Below, piece by piece: positions 10,763 through 19,903 of a DNA stretch of 64,000 bases (its first letter is position 1; each line of letters starts with the position of its first letter). Both the position numbers and the translations under genes were made by a program. Origin of the DNA: Evansella sp. AB-P1 (GTDB lineage Bacteria; Bacillota; Bacilli; Bacillales; Salisediminibacteriaceae); NCBI RefSeq assembly GCF_029688925.1, contig NZ_JARUKY010000007.1:1-64000 (forward strand), in the 5' to 3' direction. The notes beneath the pieces were generated by a model. The model was not told the origin of the DNA, searched no databases, and worked only from the letters and a program-made list of their open reading frames with translations.

Positions 10763-10784
10763 AAAAGCCCAGTACTGGACTTTT
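10763..10784 (-). terminator. rho-independent terminator of the D,D-carboxypeptidase gene
   Basis: A near-perfect palindrome (AAAAG at 10763-10767, CTTTT at 10780-10784, centre CCAGTACTGG). On the minus strand a long T-rich run follows, just after the carboxypeptidase stop. Confidence 0.8.
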
Positions 10785-10791
10785 CAAGCCT

Positions 10792-11943
10792 TTATCCGTT
10801 ATATATCCAAAAAAAGAAATAAAATCCTGTAATGATTAGCCAATCTTTCCAATAAACAGTTTTCTTCAAAACTTCCTCTTCTTCTACTTCCACAGAAAAG
10901 TTATTAAATATATACGGTAGTTCTAGAACTTCTCTTTCCTCTAAATCTATAGTCATAATTAACCTGTTATTTTCTCCTTTAACAGTTACATAGCCCTCAT
11001 TTGAAATGGTATAACTTATATCCTCTTCCAATTTTGTTGTTACCGGAAAGGACGGTGGATAAATATAATTGATTAGTAACGGTTCATTATCAAATGAGAT
11101 CCACTGTGTTTCAAAATTATCGAATCCATAATCAAGGAGAGCTAATGTATCTGCCATTGCTTCATACCTAGAAGGTGCCTTTAAAGTTATAGCAATTAAT
11201 TCAGTACTATCATTTTCTGCTGCTGTAGATAATGTATACCCAGACTGTGATACAAATCCGTTTTTTATTCCTATAATTCTTTCTTCTGAACGAAGGAGTG
11301 GGTGATGATTATAAATGATTGTTTCCCACCCCTCTCCTATCCACTCTACATACTCTGTACCTACTAATTCGCGAAAAACTTCATTCTCCATGGCATAAGC
11401 ACTTATTTTCGCCAGATCCACTGCTGTGGTGTAATGGTCATAACCGAACAAACCATGCGGATTTGAAAAATTACTATCTTCACTTACACCAATTTGATTA
11501 TGTGCAAAACTAGTCATTCGTTTAGAGAATTCTTCAACAGAACCATCAATATGCTCAGCAATTGCAATAGCCGCATCATTACCCGAACTCACCATCAAAC
11601 CTTGCAATAATTGTCCTAATGTAATTTCTTCTCCTTCTAATAAATAAACTCTAGTACCAATAGCATGAACTGCTTCACTACTAACTGTGACAACTTCGGA
11701 TAGATCTTGCGTTTCAATGGTCACAATGGCTGTTAATATTTTTGTCAAGCTAGCAGGATACATTTGTTTATATCCATTCTTTTCGTACAATATTTCTCCT
11801 GTATTTTTATCCATTAAGATAGCAGATTCACTATAAATTATAGGCTGCCTTTGATCATTAGCGTTTATATAATAATAAGGAAAAAATAGCAAAATCAGTG
11901 ATATGAAAAATGTATGTATGAAAAATAGACGAAACTGATTCAT
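10792..11943 (-). CDS. serine-type D-Ala-D-Ala carboxypeptidase (DacF/PBP5-like)
   Basis: A 383-residue low-molecular-weight penicillin-binding protein that trims D-Ala from peptidoglycan stem peptides. A signal segment (about 5-25) is followed by the SxxK motif SLTK (S65-K68), SGN (120-122), and K-N-G near residue 230 in place of the usual KTG. The C-terminal region is a PBP5-like beta domain with runs of Glu (VEEEEVL) and a final hydrophobic segment ending KDWLIITGFYFFFWIYNG, which may be a terminal membrane anchor. The acidic exported surface fits a halo- or alkaliphile. B. subtilis has several paralogues (DacA, DacB, DacF), so no symbol is given. Confidence 0.9.
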   Translation of the reverse strand: MNQFRLFFIHTFFISLILLFFPYYYINANDQRQPIIYSESAILMDKNTGEILYEKNGYKQMYPASLTKILTAIVTIETQDLSEVVTVSSEAVHAIGTRVYLLEGEEITLGQLLQGLMVSSGNDAAIAIAEHIDGSVEEFSKRMTSFAHNQIGVSEDSNFSNPHGLFGYDHYTTAVDLAKISAYAMENEVFRELVGTEYVEWIGEGWETIIYNHHPLLRSEERIIGIKNGFVSQSGYTLSTAAENDSTELIAITLKAPSRYEAMADTLALLDYGFDNFETQWISFDNEPLLINYIYPPSFPVTTKLEEDISYTISNEGYVTVKGENNRLIMTIDLEEREVLELPYIFNNFSVEVEEEEVLKKTVYWKDWLIITGFYFFFWIYNG

Positions 11944-12040
11944 TGTTAATCACCTTTTACATTTTATTAAACTACAATCATTTTAACATAGGTATATCGA
12001 TTCATTTGTATAACAATTATATTACAAATTTAATTGAAAA

Positions 12041-12063
12041 GGAGTGGAAATTATATCCACTCC
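12041..12063 (-). terminator. terminator downstream of the DUF4397 gene
   Basis: The inverted repeat GGAGTGGA/TCCACTCC sits 6 bp beyond the stop codon and is followed on the minus strand by TTTTCAATT. Confidence 0.7.
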
Positions 12064-12068
12064 ATTAG

Positions 12069-12749
12069 TTATTTTGTAATAGAATCTTTCGTAATTAAAA
12101 GTTCTAGACCCGGTTCCCCTTTTAATAAACCTACAGCAAATATAGAATAATTAGATCCTGCCATTATTTTTAAATTAGGTATTTCATAAATTGCATTGTC
12201 TTGACCTTTTATTTTTACCTCAAAATCATAGGAATTAGGTTTGATTATTATATAATCACTACTACCTTTATATTTAATATCATTTATGGATAAGTCCGTG
12301 GTGATTAAATCTAAACTTTGGACATCTTCCGCTAGATTAACAAACCTAATCTTTCCCTTTTCCTCATCAACACTTAAATCATCTGGTACAGATTGTAACT
12401 TAAATTCATTTTCTTTCCCTATTACCATTAGTGTAATGGTATCTCCATTTTTAACTTTTATTTTCTCCTTTATAATGGGCTTCTCTTTGTTAGGGTTAGC
12501 TCCTTCTGGGTAAACTTTAACTTTATAGCTTCCCTCTTTAATTGGGATAAACTCACTTATACTTTTAAAAGAGACCTCGCTATACATCTTTTCCTTATCT
12601 ACATAAATGTCTAGGTTCGGGGCATCTGTAGATGCATGTAACATTCTTAAATAGCCATTATTAGTTACATCATTTGCAAAAACGCTATGAAAAGGTACGA
12701 CTGCAATTAAAAAAAATAGGACAAAGAATATTTTAATACATTTTCCCAT
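12069..12749 (-). CDS. secreted DUF4397-domain protein
   Basis: A 226-residue exported protein. A signal peptide (about 1-26, ending VFA) is followed by the DUF4397 hallmark YLRMLHASTDAPNLDIYVD and a repeated beta-rich module; RFVNLAEDVQSLDLI is a second, weaker version. No lipobox or cell-wall sorting signal is seen. DUF4397 proteins are extracellular, of unknown function, and often occur in Bacillaceae and Clostridia. It faces away from the divergent COG3044 ATPase gene across a 140-bp gap. Confidence 0.85.
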   Translation of the reverse strand: MGKCIKIFFVLFFLIAVVPFHSVFANDVTNNGYLRMLHASTDAPNLDIYVDKEKMYSEVSFKSISEFIPIKEGSYKVKVYPEGANPNKEKPIIKEKIKVKNGDTITLMVIGKENEFKLQSVPDDLSVDEEKGKIRFVNLAEDVQSLDLITTDLSINDIKYKGSSDYIIIKPNSYDFEVKIKGQDNAIYEIPNLKIMAGSNYSIFAVGLLKGEPGLELLITKDSITK

Positions 12750-12890
12750 GAATTCACTTCTCCTTTGACTTCTTTTTACAAAATTAGCCTTTCCACTTTA
12801 AACAGTTATATGCATTATTTTGTTTGGAGCATTGTTACTTTTATGTTATTTATATAGTAAGGTAGTAAGGTTATTTGGAGGGGATTATTC

Positions 12891-14582
12891 ATGAACCAGT
12901 TAAAAGAGACGTTAACAAAACTAGATGGTAAAAGCTATAAAGCTTTAAAAAGCATATGTGGCTTGTATAAGGGATCTTTTTATACATTGAGTATTGACTA
13001 CGTCCAAGGAGATCCATTTGCCGCACCATCAAAAGTAAGATTAATTGTCCCTTTGAAAAACACAGATTTGCAAGAAACAGATTTTTCAACATATGATCGT
13101 AAAGTTGCGTTTGAACATACTTTCACTTCATTTTTTTCAAAAGTGATTGCTACTATTCCTAACCATATAAAAGGAACTGGAAAAAGTGGTTTGGTAACTA
13201 TAGATACACCTGGACAAGAAGTCATTGAACAAAGTTCAGTTTCTATTTCAACGGAAAGTATTGAGTTTAGATTTTATATTGGCCTACCTGCACGTGGAAG
13301 AACTATATTAGGGAAACAAGGAATTCAGCTATTATGTGAATACTTACCAAAAGTACTTAAAAAAGTGATAAATGAATATGATCGAGAATACTTAAAGGGT
13401 ATGATCCAATTAGCAGACGATCAAAAAATCATCAGAGATTATTTAAGATCAAATGACATTGTATCATTCATTGCAAATGATTCCATTTTACCAAGAGAGA
13501 GTGGCCATAGTGAAAAACCATTAAGCAGAAAAAAAGCTATACCATTTCTCTCTCCTAAAGAATATGAAGTAACCATTCCCTTATCTAACGATCGTATAAT
13601 AAAAGGCATGGGAATTCCAAAAGGGATTACTCTCATTGTTGGTGGAGGATTTCATGGAAAAAGTACATTACTTAAAGGGATTCAAAAAGGAGTATATAAC
13701 CATAAAATTGGGGATGGGAGGGAGTTCGTTTTAACAGAGGATTCTGCTGTAAAGATACGAGCAGAAGATGGTCGAGCAGTTCATAACGTTAATATATCTA
13801 ATTTTATTAATGAACTACCATTTGGTAAAAATACCGTTAGTTTTTCTACAGAGGATGCAAGTGGTAGTACTTCACAGGCAGCAAATATAGCTGAAGCAAT
13901 GGAGATGGATACATCTCTTCTTCTAATTGATGAAGATACAAGCGCAACAAATTTCATGATTCGTGATGGAAGAATGCAACAACTGGTTCAAAAAGAAAAA
14001 GAACCTATCACTCCTTTTATCGATCAAGTAAAGCCTTTATTCGAAAAAGAAAAAATCTCCACAATCCTTGTCATTGGTGGATCAGGAGATTACTTTGATG
14101 TTGCTGATCATGTTATTATGATGGAAGAATACAGAGCTTTTGATCGAACAGAAAAGGCAATGAATATTGCAAAGAAAAATAATACAAATCGAAATGTGGA
14201 GGCATCCAACATCTCTGTTCCTTCTCATGCCCGTAGAAATTTCGAATGGGATTACATTAATCGAAAATTAGGCAGTAAGGGAAAAATCAGTAATAAAGGT
14301 TTATACACTATTATGATTGATAGAGAGTCATTACAACTACATGCAATCGAACAATTAATCAACTCTAGTCAAACAAAAACCATCACCTATATGATTCGAT
14401 ATTTATTAAAAGAGAATAAACGGAAGAATGAACCAATAAAGGAATCCATAAATAATTTATATGATGATATTGAAAATAAAGGAATTGATGTTCTTTCATC
14501 ATCATTAGACAAATATCCGGTAGATTTAGCTATGCCAAGAAAATTTGAACTTGCAGCAGTCATTAATCGAATAAGATATTAA
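12891..14582 (+). CDS. predicted ABC-class ATPase, COG3044 family
   Basis: A 563-residue soluble ATPase of the poorly characterised COG3044 family. The central part has a variant P-loop, GGGFHGKSTLLKGI (about 251-264), a Walker-B-like LLLIDEDTSATNFM (about 344-357), and a switch-like LVIGGSGDY near 395. The N-terminal 200 residues are family-specific. There are no transmembrane helices or permease partner, so it is unlikely to be a transporter subunit. GGAGGGG lies 8 bases before the ATG. It is monocistronic, with a hairpin after the stop. The cellular role is unknown. Confidence 0.9.
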   Translation: MNQLKETLTKLDGKSYKALKSICGLYKGSFYTLSIDYVQGDPFAAPSKVRLIVPLKNTDLQETDFSTYDRKVAFEHTFTSFFSKVIATIPNHIKGTGKSGLVTIDTPGQEVIEQSSVSISTESIEFRFYIGLPARGRTILGKQGIQLLCEYLPKVLKKVINEYDREYLKGMIQLADDQKIIRDYLRSNDIVSFIANDSILPRESGHSEKPLSRKKAIPFLSPKEYEVTIPLSNDRIIKGMGIPKGITLIVGGGFHGKSTLLKGIQKGVYNHKIGDGREFVLTEDSAVKIRAEDGRAVHNVNISNFINELPFGKNTVSFSTEDASGSTSQAANIAEAMEMDTSLLLIDEDTSATNFMIRDGRMQQLVQKEKEPITPFIDQVKPLFEKEKISTILVIGGSGDYFDVADHVIMMEEYRAFDRTEKAMNIAKKNNTNRNVEASNISVPSHARRNFEWDYINRKLGSKGKISNKGLYTIMIDRESLQLHAIEQLINSSQTKTITYMIRYLLKENKRKNEPIKESINNLYDDIENKGIDVLSSSLDKYPVDLAMPRKFELAAVINRIRY

Positions 14583-14602
14583 AGTACATTATTAACTTCT
14601 TT

Positions 14603-14648
14603 CTAGACACTCACAACTATGGTCTATTCCATAGATGAGAGTGTCTAG
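14603..14648. terminator. bidirectional terminator between the COG3044 gene and msrB
   Basis: A long inverted repeat with arms CTAGACACTC (14603-14612) and GAGTGTCTAG (14639-14648) separates two convergent genes and overlaps the msrB stop codon. Confidence 0.75.
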
Positions 14649-15091
14649 TTATCTTCAAACATGTAATTATACTTCTCATATCCTCTATTTCCTAACTCTT
14701 CTTTCGGAATAAACCGAATAGCAGCAGAATTTATACAATATCTTAAACCAGTAGGTGGAGGTCCATCATTGAATACATGCCCTAAATGGGAATCTGCTTC
14801 TTTACTTCTAACTTCTGTACGTACCATAAAATGTGTAAAATCATTTTTTTCTACTATTTGTTCTTCATGAATTGGTTGAGTAAAACTAGGCCATCCACAG
14901 CTAGAATCAAATTTATCCTTAGAACTAAATAATGGTTCCCCTGAAACGACGTCTACATAAATCCCTTCTTCAAAAAAATCCCAATACTCATTTTTAAAGG
15001 GCTGCTCTGTTCCATTATTTTGTGTTACTTCATACTGAATTTTTGTTAAATTTTTCTTTAGATCATTCATATTTTTTGACACTTTACTCAC
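14645..15091 (-). CDS. msrB: peptide-methionine (R)-S-oxide reductase MsrB
   Basis: A 148-residue MsrB that reduces R-methionine sulfoxide in proteins. Motifs: CGWPSF (with the upstream Cys), [13 protein letters not shown], and the catalytic Cys in [13 protein letters not shown]. The pair of zinc-binding CxxC motifs found in many MsrBs is absent, so this is a zinc-free form. Its start overlaps the end of msrA by 8 bp, so the pair is translationally coupled and acts on both sulfoxide epimers. Confidence 0.96.
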   Translation of the reverse strand: MSKVSKNMNDLKKNLTKIQYEVTQNNGTEQPFKNEYWDFFEEGIYVDVVSGEPLFSSKDKFDSSCGWPSFTQPIHEEQIVEKNDFTHFMVRTEVRSKEADSHLGHVFNDGPPPTGLRYCINSAAIRFIPKEELGNRGYEKYNYMFEDN

Positions 15092-15620
15092 CCCAGTTAT
15101 TTTTTATAAAATCTTCTCTTCCACTACCTTTTTTATACATTTTATAATGGAGGGGGTTCTTTTTATAATAGTCTTGATGATAATCTTCTGCAGTATAAAA
15201 AGTAGATGCTTTTCTGATCTCTGTAACGATAGGTTTTTCGAATCGGTCACTTTCCTCTAGTTCCTTCTTAGATTTTTCTGCTAATTGCTTTTGTTCTTCA
15301 TTGTGATAGAAAATAGCCGTTTTGTACGATTCTCCACGATCATGAAATTGTCCACCTGCATCTGTAGGGTCAATTTGACTCCAGAAAATAGATAACAGTT
15401 TTTCATAAGGAAATACTTCTGGATCATACGTAATTTCTACTGCCTCTAAGTGTCCTGTTTCATTTGTACAAACCTCTTCATATGAAGGATTTTCAACATG
15501 GCCACCAGTATAGCCTGAAAGTATTTGTCGAATGCCAGCTTGCTCAACAAATGGTGTGACCATACACCAAAAACAGCCTCCTGCAAATGTTGCTTTTTTT
15601 ATTTCATTATTTGTCACCAA
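15084..15620 (-). CDS. msrA: peptide-methionine (S)-S-oxide reductase MsrA
   Basis: A 178-residue MsrA with the active-site motif GGCFWCM near residue 15-21, the family [16 protein letters not shown] segment, and [13 protein letters not shown] near the end. It reduces S-methionine sulfoxide with thioredoxin. It is upstream of and overlaps msrB, and 14 bp downstream of the fructosamine-kinase-like gene, so all three may share a transcript. The start is preceded by AAGGAGG. Confidence 0.97.
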   Translation of the reverse strand: MVTNNEIKKATFAGGCFWCMVTPFVEQAGIRQILSGYTGGHVENPSYEEVCTNETGHLEAVEITYDPEVFPYEKLLSIFWSQIDPTDAGGQFHDRGESYKTAIFYHNEEQKQLAEKSKKELEESDRFEKPIVTEIRKASTFYTAEDYHQDYYKKNPLHYKMYKKGSGREDFIKNNWGE

Positions 15621-15634
15621 TAAAAAAACCTCCT

Positions 15635-16507
15635 TTAATAGGCATAAAACCTGTTTAAAACCCGATCCACTGACCCTCCATACATTTCTCCAAAAAGGTT
15701 TAAATGAAGAAGAAGATAGTAGAGCTGATAAATCTCTTTTCTATTATGATACTCTTCATCTATTGGCAATACCTCATGATACGCTTCATAAAACGTTGAT
15801 GGAAAGCCTCCAAATAATTCAGTAAAGGATATTTCCATTTCATTATGTCCATAGAAAACAGATGGATCAATAAAGTAAGGCACTCCTTTAGGTCCCACGA
15901 TCCAATTTCCACCCCAAAGATCACCATGTAGTAAAACAGGAGAAACATTATTGGGGATCCAATTTTCAATATGATCCAGTAAATACTCCATTTTAAACAA
16001 TCGTTTACTATCCATTTTACCTTGCTGAACTCCTAGCATCATCTGGGGCTTCAAACGGCACTCTTTAAAATATTCAGACCAATTTTTCCACCAACCATTT
16101 ACTTGCTTTAATTCTCCAATGTATGTGGTATGGTCATATCCAAAGGAATCTCCAATGAATTGATGAAGATTTGCTAGTTGTATACCAAGTTGAGCACCAG
16201 TAGTACATGTAGCTTCCCCTTCTATCCATTCTAATATAATGGAGTAGAAATCAGTCTTATTATCCTTATACACACCATATATATGAGGAGTTTGAACAGC
16301 ATTTGAATTCTTTAATGCAAGTAGCCCCTCCATCTCCACTTCAAAAAATTCTGGTTCCACTTTTGTATTGCATTTTAGGAAATATTGACGTTTTTCAGTT
16401 TTCACATAATAAGCTTCATTAATATCTCCACCACTTATTGGTTTCACGTCATTAATTACTGAATAATCTTTTATGTCTTGAAGTGCTCTTTTAATATACT
16501 CCTCCAT
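15635..16507 (-). CDS. fructosamine kinase family protein
   Basis: A 290-residue kinase-fold protein of the fructosamine/ketosamine-3-kinase family, which phosphorylates glycated lysines or ribulosamines so that the adduct decomposes. Visible: the N-terminal ISGGDINEAYYV nucleotide-binding loop, the YFLKCN lysine strand, the catalytic loop VLLHGDLWGGNW and the metal-binding IDPSVFYGHNEMEI. ATG at 16507 follows GGAGG. The clustering with msrA/msrB suggests a small protein-repair group (deglycation plus methionine sulfoxide reduction); that grouping is inference. Confidence 0.88.
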   Translation of the reverse strand: MEEYIKRALQDIKDYSVINDVKPISGGDINEAYYVKTEKRQYFLKCNTKVEPEFFEVEMEGLLALKNSNAVQTPHIYGVYKDNKTDFYSIILEWIEGEATCTTGAQLGIQLANLHQFIGDSFGYDHTTYIGELKQVNGWWKNWSEYFKECRLKPQMMLGVQQGKMDSKRLFKMEYLLDHIENWIPNNVSPVLLHGDLWGGNWIVGPKGVPYFIDPSVFYGHNEMEISFTELFGGFPSTFYEAYHEVLPIDEEYHNRKEIYQLYYLLLHLNLFGEMYGGSVDRVLNRFYAY

Positions 16508-16568
16508 CACACAGCCCTCCTTTTATACTGTGAGACTTTATTTAGTCCGATAGTACGTGGAGATGATG

Positions 16569-17495
16569 TTATAAACGTGAAAGTTTATTGAATACATTTT
16601 CATACGCAAAGCCCTTTACCTCTTCTTCACTATAATATTTTAATAGATGATTAATAAATTTTTGATATTTACCAGCATGCTCTAAATTTTTTACATAATT
16701 TATAATTCCATCAAAATCCGATCCAAATGCTATATGCTCAACTCCACCAAGAGCACTAAAATGATCAATATGCTTAACAATATCATCATAAGAAGCTTGG
16801 TCTTTTCCATTAATAAACGGTGGATTAAATACAAGTCCGATAAAACCATTCTTTTTAAAAATTGCTTGTGCCTGCTCATCTGTTAAGTTTCTTCTATGGT
16901 CACAAATAGTCATGGAGTTAGAGTGTGTTGCAACAGGAAAATCAGAAACATTTATTACATCCCAAAAACCAGCTTGTGACAAATGAGATACATCCGTCCA
17001 AACACCATAGTCATTATTTAACCGAACTACTTCAAAGCCTAGCTCTGTCAAGCCTCCCCCTCGAGTTTCACCAACACCATCAGCACATAAATTCCCATTA
17101 TTCCATGTTAAGCCAATGGATTTCACTCCTAATTGATAGAACGTTCGAAGCTTTGTTAAATCATTTCCAAAGGCATCAGCGCCTTCTAACGTTAATACTG
17201 CCCCTATTTCACCTTCCTCTAATTTGTCAACCTCTTCCCAACGTTCGATTTTCTTTATATTTTCATGTTTCTCAATAATTTCAGTATGGAAGAGATCGAT
17301 TTGTTCTAGAGCAATTTGAAATTTAATGTCTGAAGAAAAGTGAGGTTCAATAAAAATAGCGAATAACTGAACTTTCACGTTTCCTTTTCTTAATCGTTCG
17401 TAATTTGTTTCTACCTTCGAAGCATTTGTGAAGGAACGATTTCGATCCTCCCATAGTTTTAATAATGCATCACAATGTAAATCAATAATTTTCAT
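16569..17495 (-). CDS. membrane-dipeptidase family (M19) metallopeptidase
   Basis: A 308-residue zinc dipeptidase related to renal dipeptidase. The first zinc ligands are in DLHCD near residue 5-9, the bridging Glu lies in LTLEGADAFG, and downstream ligands are in DVSHLS and ATHSNS...DHRRNLTDEQ; GSDFDG lies near the end. There is no signal peptide, so it is cytoplasmic. The frame stays open 38 codons upstream, but ATG 17495 has GAGGGAGAG 7 bases before it and matches the family N-terminus, so the longer version is rejected. It probably hydrolyses dipeptides. Confidence 0.93.
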   Translation of the reverse strand: MKIIDLHCDALLKLWEDRNRSFTNASKVETNYERLRKGNVKVQLFAIFIEPHFSSDIKFQIALEQIDLFHTEIIEKHENIKKIERWEEVDKLEEGEIGAVLTLEGADAFGNDLTKLRTFYQLGVKSIGLTWNNGNLCADGVGETRGGGLTELGFEVVRLNNDYGVWTDVSHLSQAGFWDVINVSDFPVATHSNSMTICDHRRNLTDEQAQAIFKKNGFIGLVFNPPFINGKDQASYDDIVKHIDHFSALGGVEHIAFGSDFDGIINYVKNLEHAGKYQKFINHLLKYYSEEEVKGFAYENVFNKLSRL

Positions 17496-17591
17496 TATTA
17501 TCTCTCCCTCAACTACATCAGAACAGTTTTGTTTACAGTAACATAAATAAAAAAAAACTTCTATTTTTATAGGTGGATTCGTGAAGTGATG

Positions 17592-17704
17592 TTTCATTAC
17601 TGAAGTCACCTCATTTCACTCCTGAACCAATACTTATTTTCAGGGTAGACCACCCATGCAAGTATGAATTTGCACCAAGGGGGATGAAAATATTCTTTCA
17701 CTAA
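17592..17704 (+). repeat. dispersed intergenic repeat, family 2, copy A
   Basis: Contains the core TATTTTCAGGGTAGA followed by CCACCCATGCAAG and, further on, TTTGCACCA-GGGGGATGAAA. Reverse-complement copies occur at 36776-36842 and 48541-48620, and a shorter direct copy lies 420 bp away at 18013-18070. The left part (17592-17640) matches the direct copy over about 55 bp. Non-coding. Confidence 0.75.
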
Positions 17705-17736
17705 AATCACTTCTATGGTTTCTCTACTTTGCGGTC

Positions 17737-17860
17737 GCCAATGTGCCTGCAAATGGAAAAAGGAGGTTTGCAGGCCGATAGAAGGAAGCCAATACGCATG
17801 CAAAAGAAAAAAAAGGTTTGCAAGCCTATATAGGGATGCCAATGAACCTGCAAATCAACA
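17737..17860 (+). repeat. 2.5 copies of a 50-51 bp tandem repeat, each forming a hairpin
   Basis: Units begin with GCCAAT at 17737, 17788 and 17838. Unit 1 contains the 9-bp inverted repeat GCCTGCAAA/TTTGCAGGC. Unit 2 has the same hairpin with one mismatch. Unit 3 is truncated. The tract sits between the two direct family-2 repeats. Open frames cross it on both strands, but they only read the repeat and are not regarded as genes. Confidence 0.7.
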
Positions 17861-18012
17861 ATGCGCAGGATCTCGATGGTTCAGCCTTCTTCTTCACTAT
17901 CACCTATCATGAATTTTTAGAGTTGCCAGTTGTAGTGCCACTTTATTATCTACCTATGTATAGTGTTGTTCTGTAGCCTCATCCGTCGAGACAACGGGTA
18001 GTGGATTTGAAG

Positions 18013-18070
18013 TTTCATCGATTGAGTCGCTTCCTCTCACTCCAGAATCATTTGTATTTTCAGGGTAGAA
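18013..18070 (+). repeat. dispersed intergenic repeat, family 2, copy A' (short)
   Basis: A direct partial copy of 17592-17650, sharing CACTCC-GAA-CA and TATTTTCAGGGTAGA. Similarity stops after GGGTAGA. With copy A it brackets the tandem-repeat tract in the 630-bp gene-free stretch between the dipeptidase and fumC. Confidence 0.65.
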
Positions 18071-18078
18071 TAATAAAT

Positions 18079-18121
18079 GAAAGTCAAAATCAATATGTAA
18101 TTAATATTGATTTTGACTTTC
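18079..18121 (-). terminator. terminator downstream of fumC
   Basis: An 18-bp inverted repeat (arms 18079-18096 and 18104-18121, core GAAAGTCAAAATCAATAT and its complement) lies 9 bp beyond the fumC stop. Confidence 0.7.
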
Positions 18122-18129
18122 ACTTTGAT

Positions 18130-19518
18130 TTATTCAGTTGGCTTAACCATTTTTTTAGGATTAACATACTTATCAAACTCATCTTCTGATAAATACCCTA
18201 ATGCTAAAGTAGCTTCTTTCAAAGTCGTCTGTTCTTTATGGGCTTTTTTGGCGATTTCAGCTGCTTTCTCATAACCTATGTACGGATTAAGAGCAGTAAC
18301 AAGCATTAGTGAGTTTTTTACGTGCTCGTTTATTACGTCCTCATTAGCTTCTATGCCAACTACACATTTTTCTCGAAAAGATTCCATACCATCTGAGAGT
18401 AACGTAACTGACTGTAAAAAGTTATAAACGATGACAGGTTTATAAACATTCAATTCAAAATTTCCTTGACTAGCACCAAAGCCAATAGTTACGTCATTAC
18501 CAAATACTTGTGACACTACCATGGTCAACGCTTCGCTTTGAGTAGGATTAACCTTACCTGGCATAATGGAACTCCCAGGTTCATTTGCTGGAATTGTAAT
18601 TTCCCCAATGCCTGAACGTGGACCGCTAGCTAGCCACCTTACATCATTTGCTATTTTCATTAAATCAGCTGCTAATGCCTTTATTGCACCATGAGCATAT
18701 GTAATTTCATCGTGAGATGTTAAAGCATGGAATTTATTTTCAGATGAAAAAAATGTTTCACCAGTGATTCTACTTATTTCTTCAGCAGTAAATTCTCCAA
18801 ACTTTGGATGAGCATTTATACCTGTTCCAACAGCAGTACCACCGATTGCTAAATTCCGAAGATGTTCAGCACCTTCCTTTATCATTCGTTCACTTTTTTC
18901 AAGCATGTATTCCCAACCACTAATTTCTTGACCTAAAGTTAAAGGTGTAGCATCTTGTAAATGAGTACGACCTATTTTAATTATGCTTTCAAATTCTTTT
19001 CTTTTTTTATTAATAGAATGTTTTAAATTCGATACAGCTGGAAGTAACTTTTTTTGAATACTAAGTACAGCAGCTATATGCATAGCAGTTGGAAACGTAT
19101 CATTCGAACTTTGAGAACGATTCACGTCATCATTAGGATGAACGATAATATCTTCCTTAGCTTTATTTAAAAGTTCGTTTGAACGATATGCGATAACCTC
19201 ATTCATATTCATATTTGATTGAGTACCACTTCCTGTTTGCCAAACAACTAGTGGGAAATGATCAAGTTTATTCTCATTTCTAATCTCCTGACAAACCTTA
19301 ACTATCATTTCTCCTTTTTTTTCTTCCAGTTTTCCCAGACGGACATTTGCTTTTGCTGTAGCTTCTTTCAATATTGTGAATGCTTCTACTACTTCTGATG
19401 GCATTTTTTCCGTTCCTATTTTGAAGTTTGTTAAGCTTCGCTGAGTCTGTGCACCCCACCATTTATCAGCAGGTACTTCCACTTCACCTAATGTATCCTT
19501 TTCAAGTCTCGTCTCCAT
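18130..19518 (-). CDS. fumC: class II fumarate hydratase
   Basis: A 462-residue class II fumarase, interconverting fumarate and malate in the TCA cycle without an iron-sulfur cluster. Diagnostic sequences are [19 protein letters not shown], and the superfamily signature [11 protein letters not shown], whose Ser loop carries the catalytic base. Length is as expected for FumC/CitG. Together with odhAB it gives the window two TCA-cycle loci. Confidence 0.98.
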   Translation of the reverse strand: METRLEKDTLGEVEVPADKWWGAQTQRSLTNFKIGTEKMPSEVVEAFTILKEATAKANVRLGKLEEKKGEMIVKVCQEIRNENKLDHFPLVVWQTGSGTQSNMNMNEVIAYRSNELLNKAKEDIIVHPNDDVNRSQSSNDTFPTAMHIAAVLSIQKKLLPAVSNLKHSINKKRKEFESIIKIGRTHLQDATPLTLGQEISGWEYMLEKSERMIKEGAEHLRNLAIGGTAVGTGINAHPKFGEFTAEEISRITGETFFSSENKFHALTSHDEITYAHGAIKALAADLMKIANDVRWLASGPRSGIGEITIPANEPGSSIMPGKVNPTQSEALTMVVSQVFGNDVTIGFGASQGNFELNVYKPVIVYNFLQSVTLLSDGMESFREKCVVGIEANEDVINEHVKNSLMLVTALNPYIGYEKAAEIAKKAHKEQTTLKEATLALGYLSEDEFDKYVNPKKMVKPTE

Positions 19519-19595
19519 ATGAAACGCCCCTTTATAAATTATTCATTAGTTAGTTCCCCTCTAAACTCCATTTTAAAACAGATGGTTTAGTCTCA

Positions 19596-19751
19596 TTAAA
19601 AGAAGCCACTAAGAATATCTAAATGATTAGTAATTAAATAAATGATAACTACTAAAAGTCCTACTCCAATTACAAACTTTAATACCTTCCCAACAATTTT
19701 AATTAAAATGATCCCAACAACTAGTAATAATAAAATAATTAAATAATCCAT
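19596..19751 (-). CDS. 51-residue small membrane protein
   Basis: A short gene starting ATG at 19751 with GGGAGAGAGG 8 bases upstream. It encodes MDYLIILLLLVVGIILIKIVG and then KVLKFVIGVGLLVVIIYLI, i.e. two hydrophobic helices joined by GKVLK, ending DILSGFF. No family is recognised. The clear ribosome-binding site and uniform hydrophobicity support a real gene. It lies between fumC and the divergent polysaccharide deacetylase. Confidence 0.65.
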   Translation of the reverse strand: MDYLIILLLLVVGIILIKIVGKVLKFVIGVGLLVVIIYLITNHLDILSGFF

Positions 19752-19903
19752 TAAAATACCTCTCTCCCTATATTTTCATTTTTATAAACGAATTATGTAG
19801 TTTCATGTAGTAAATTTCATCATATTCTTTGACCATAGTGTAAAGCCTACAAATAACACTACCTTTCTGTTATTCATTATACATGGAATTGGAGGATCAT
19901 TCC

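Noticed and set aside
17737-17860. CRISPR array
   Set aside because: Repeats abut without spacers, number only 2.5, and no cas genes are present.
17606-17912. Open frames on both strands across 17606-17912 (65-78 codons)
   Set aside because: They read through the 51-bp tandem repeat and family-2 repeat, have no convincing ribosome-binding sites, and encode low-complexity repeated peptides.
19563-19593. Terminator of the 51-residue membrane protein gene
   Set aside because: A bulged CTAAAC/GTTTAG stem exists but is not followed by a T run on the minus strand.
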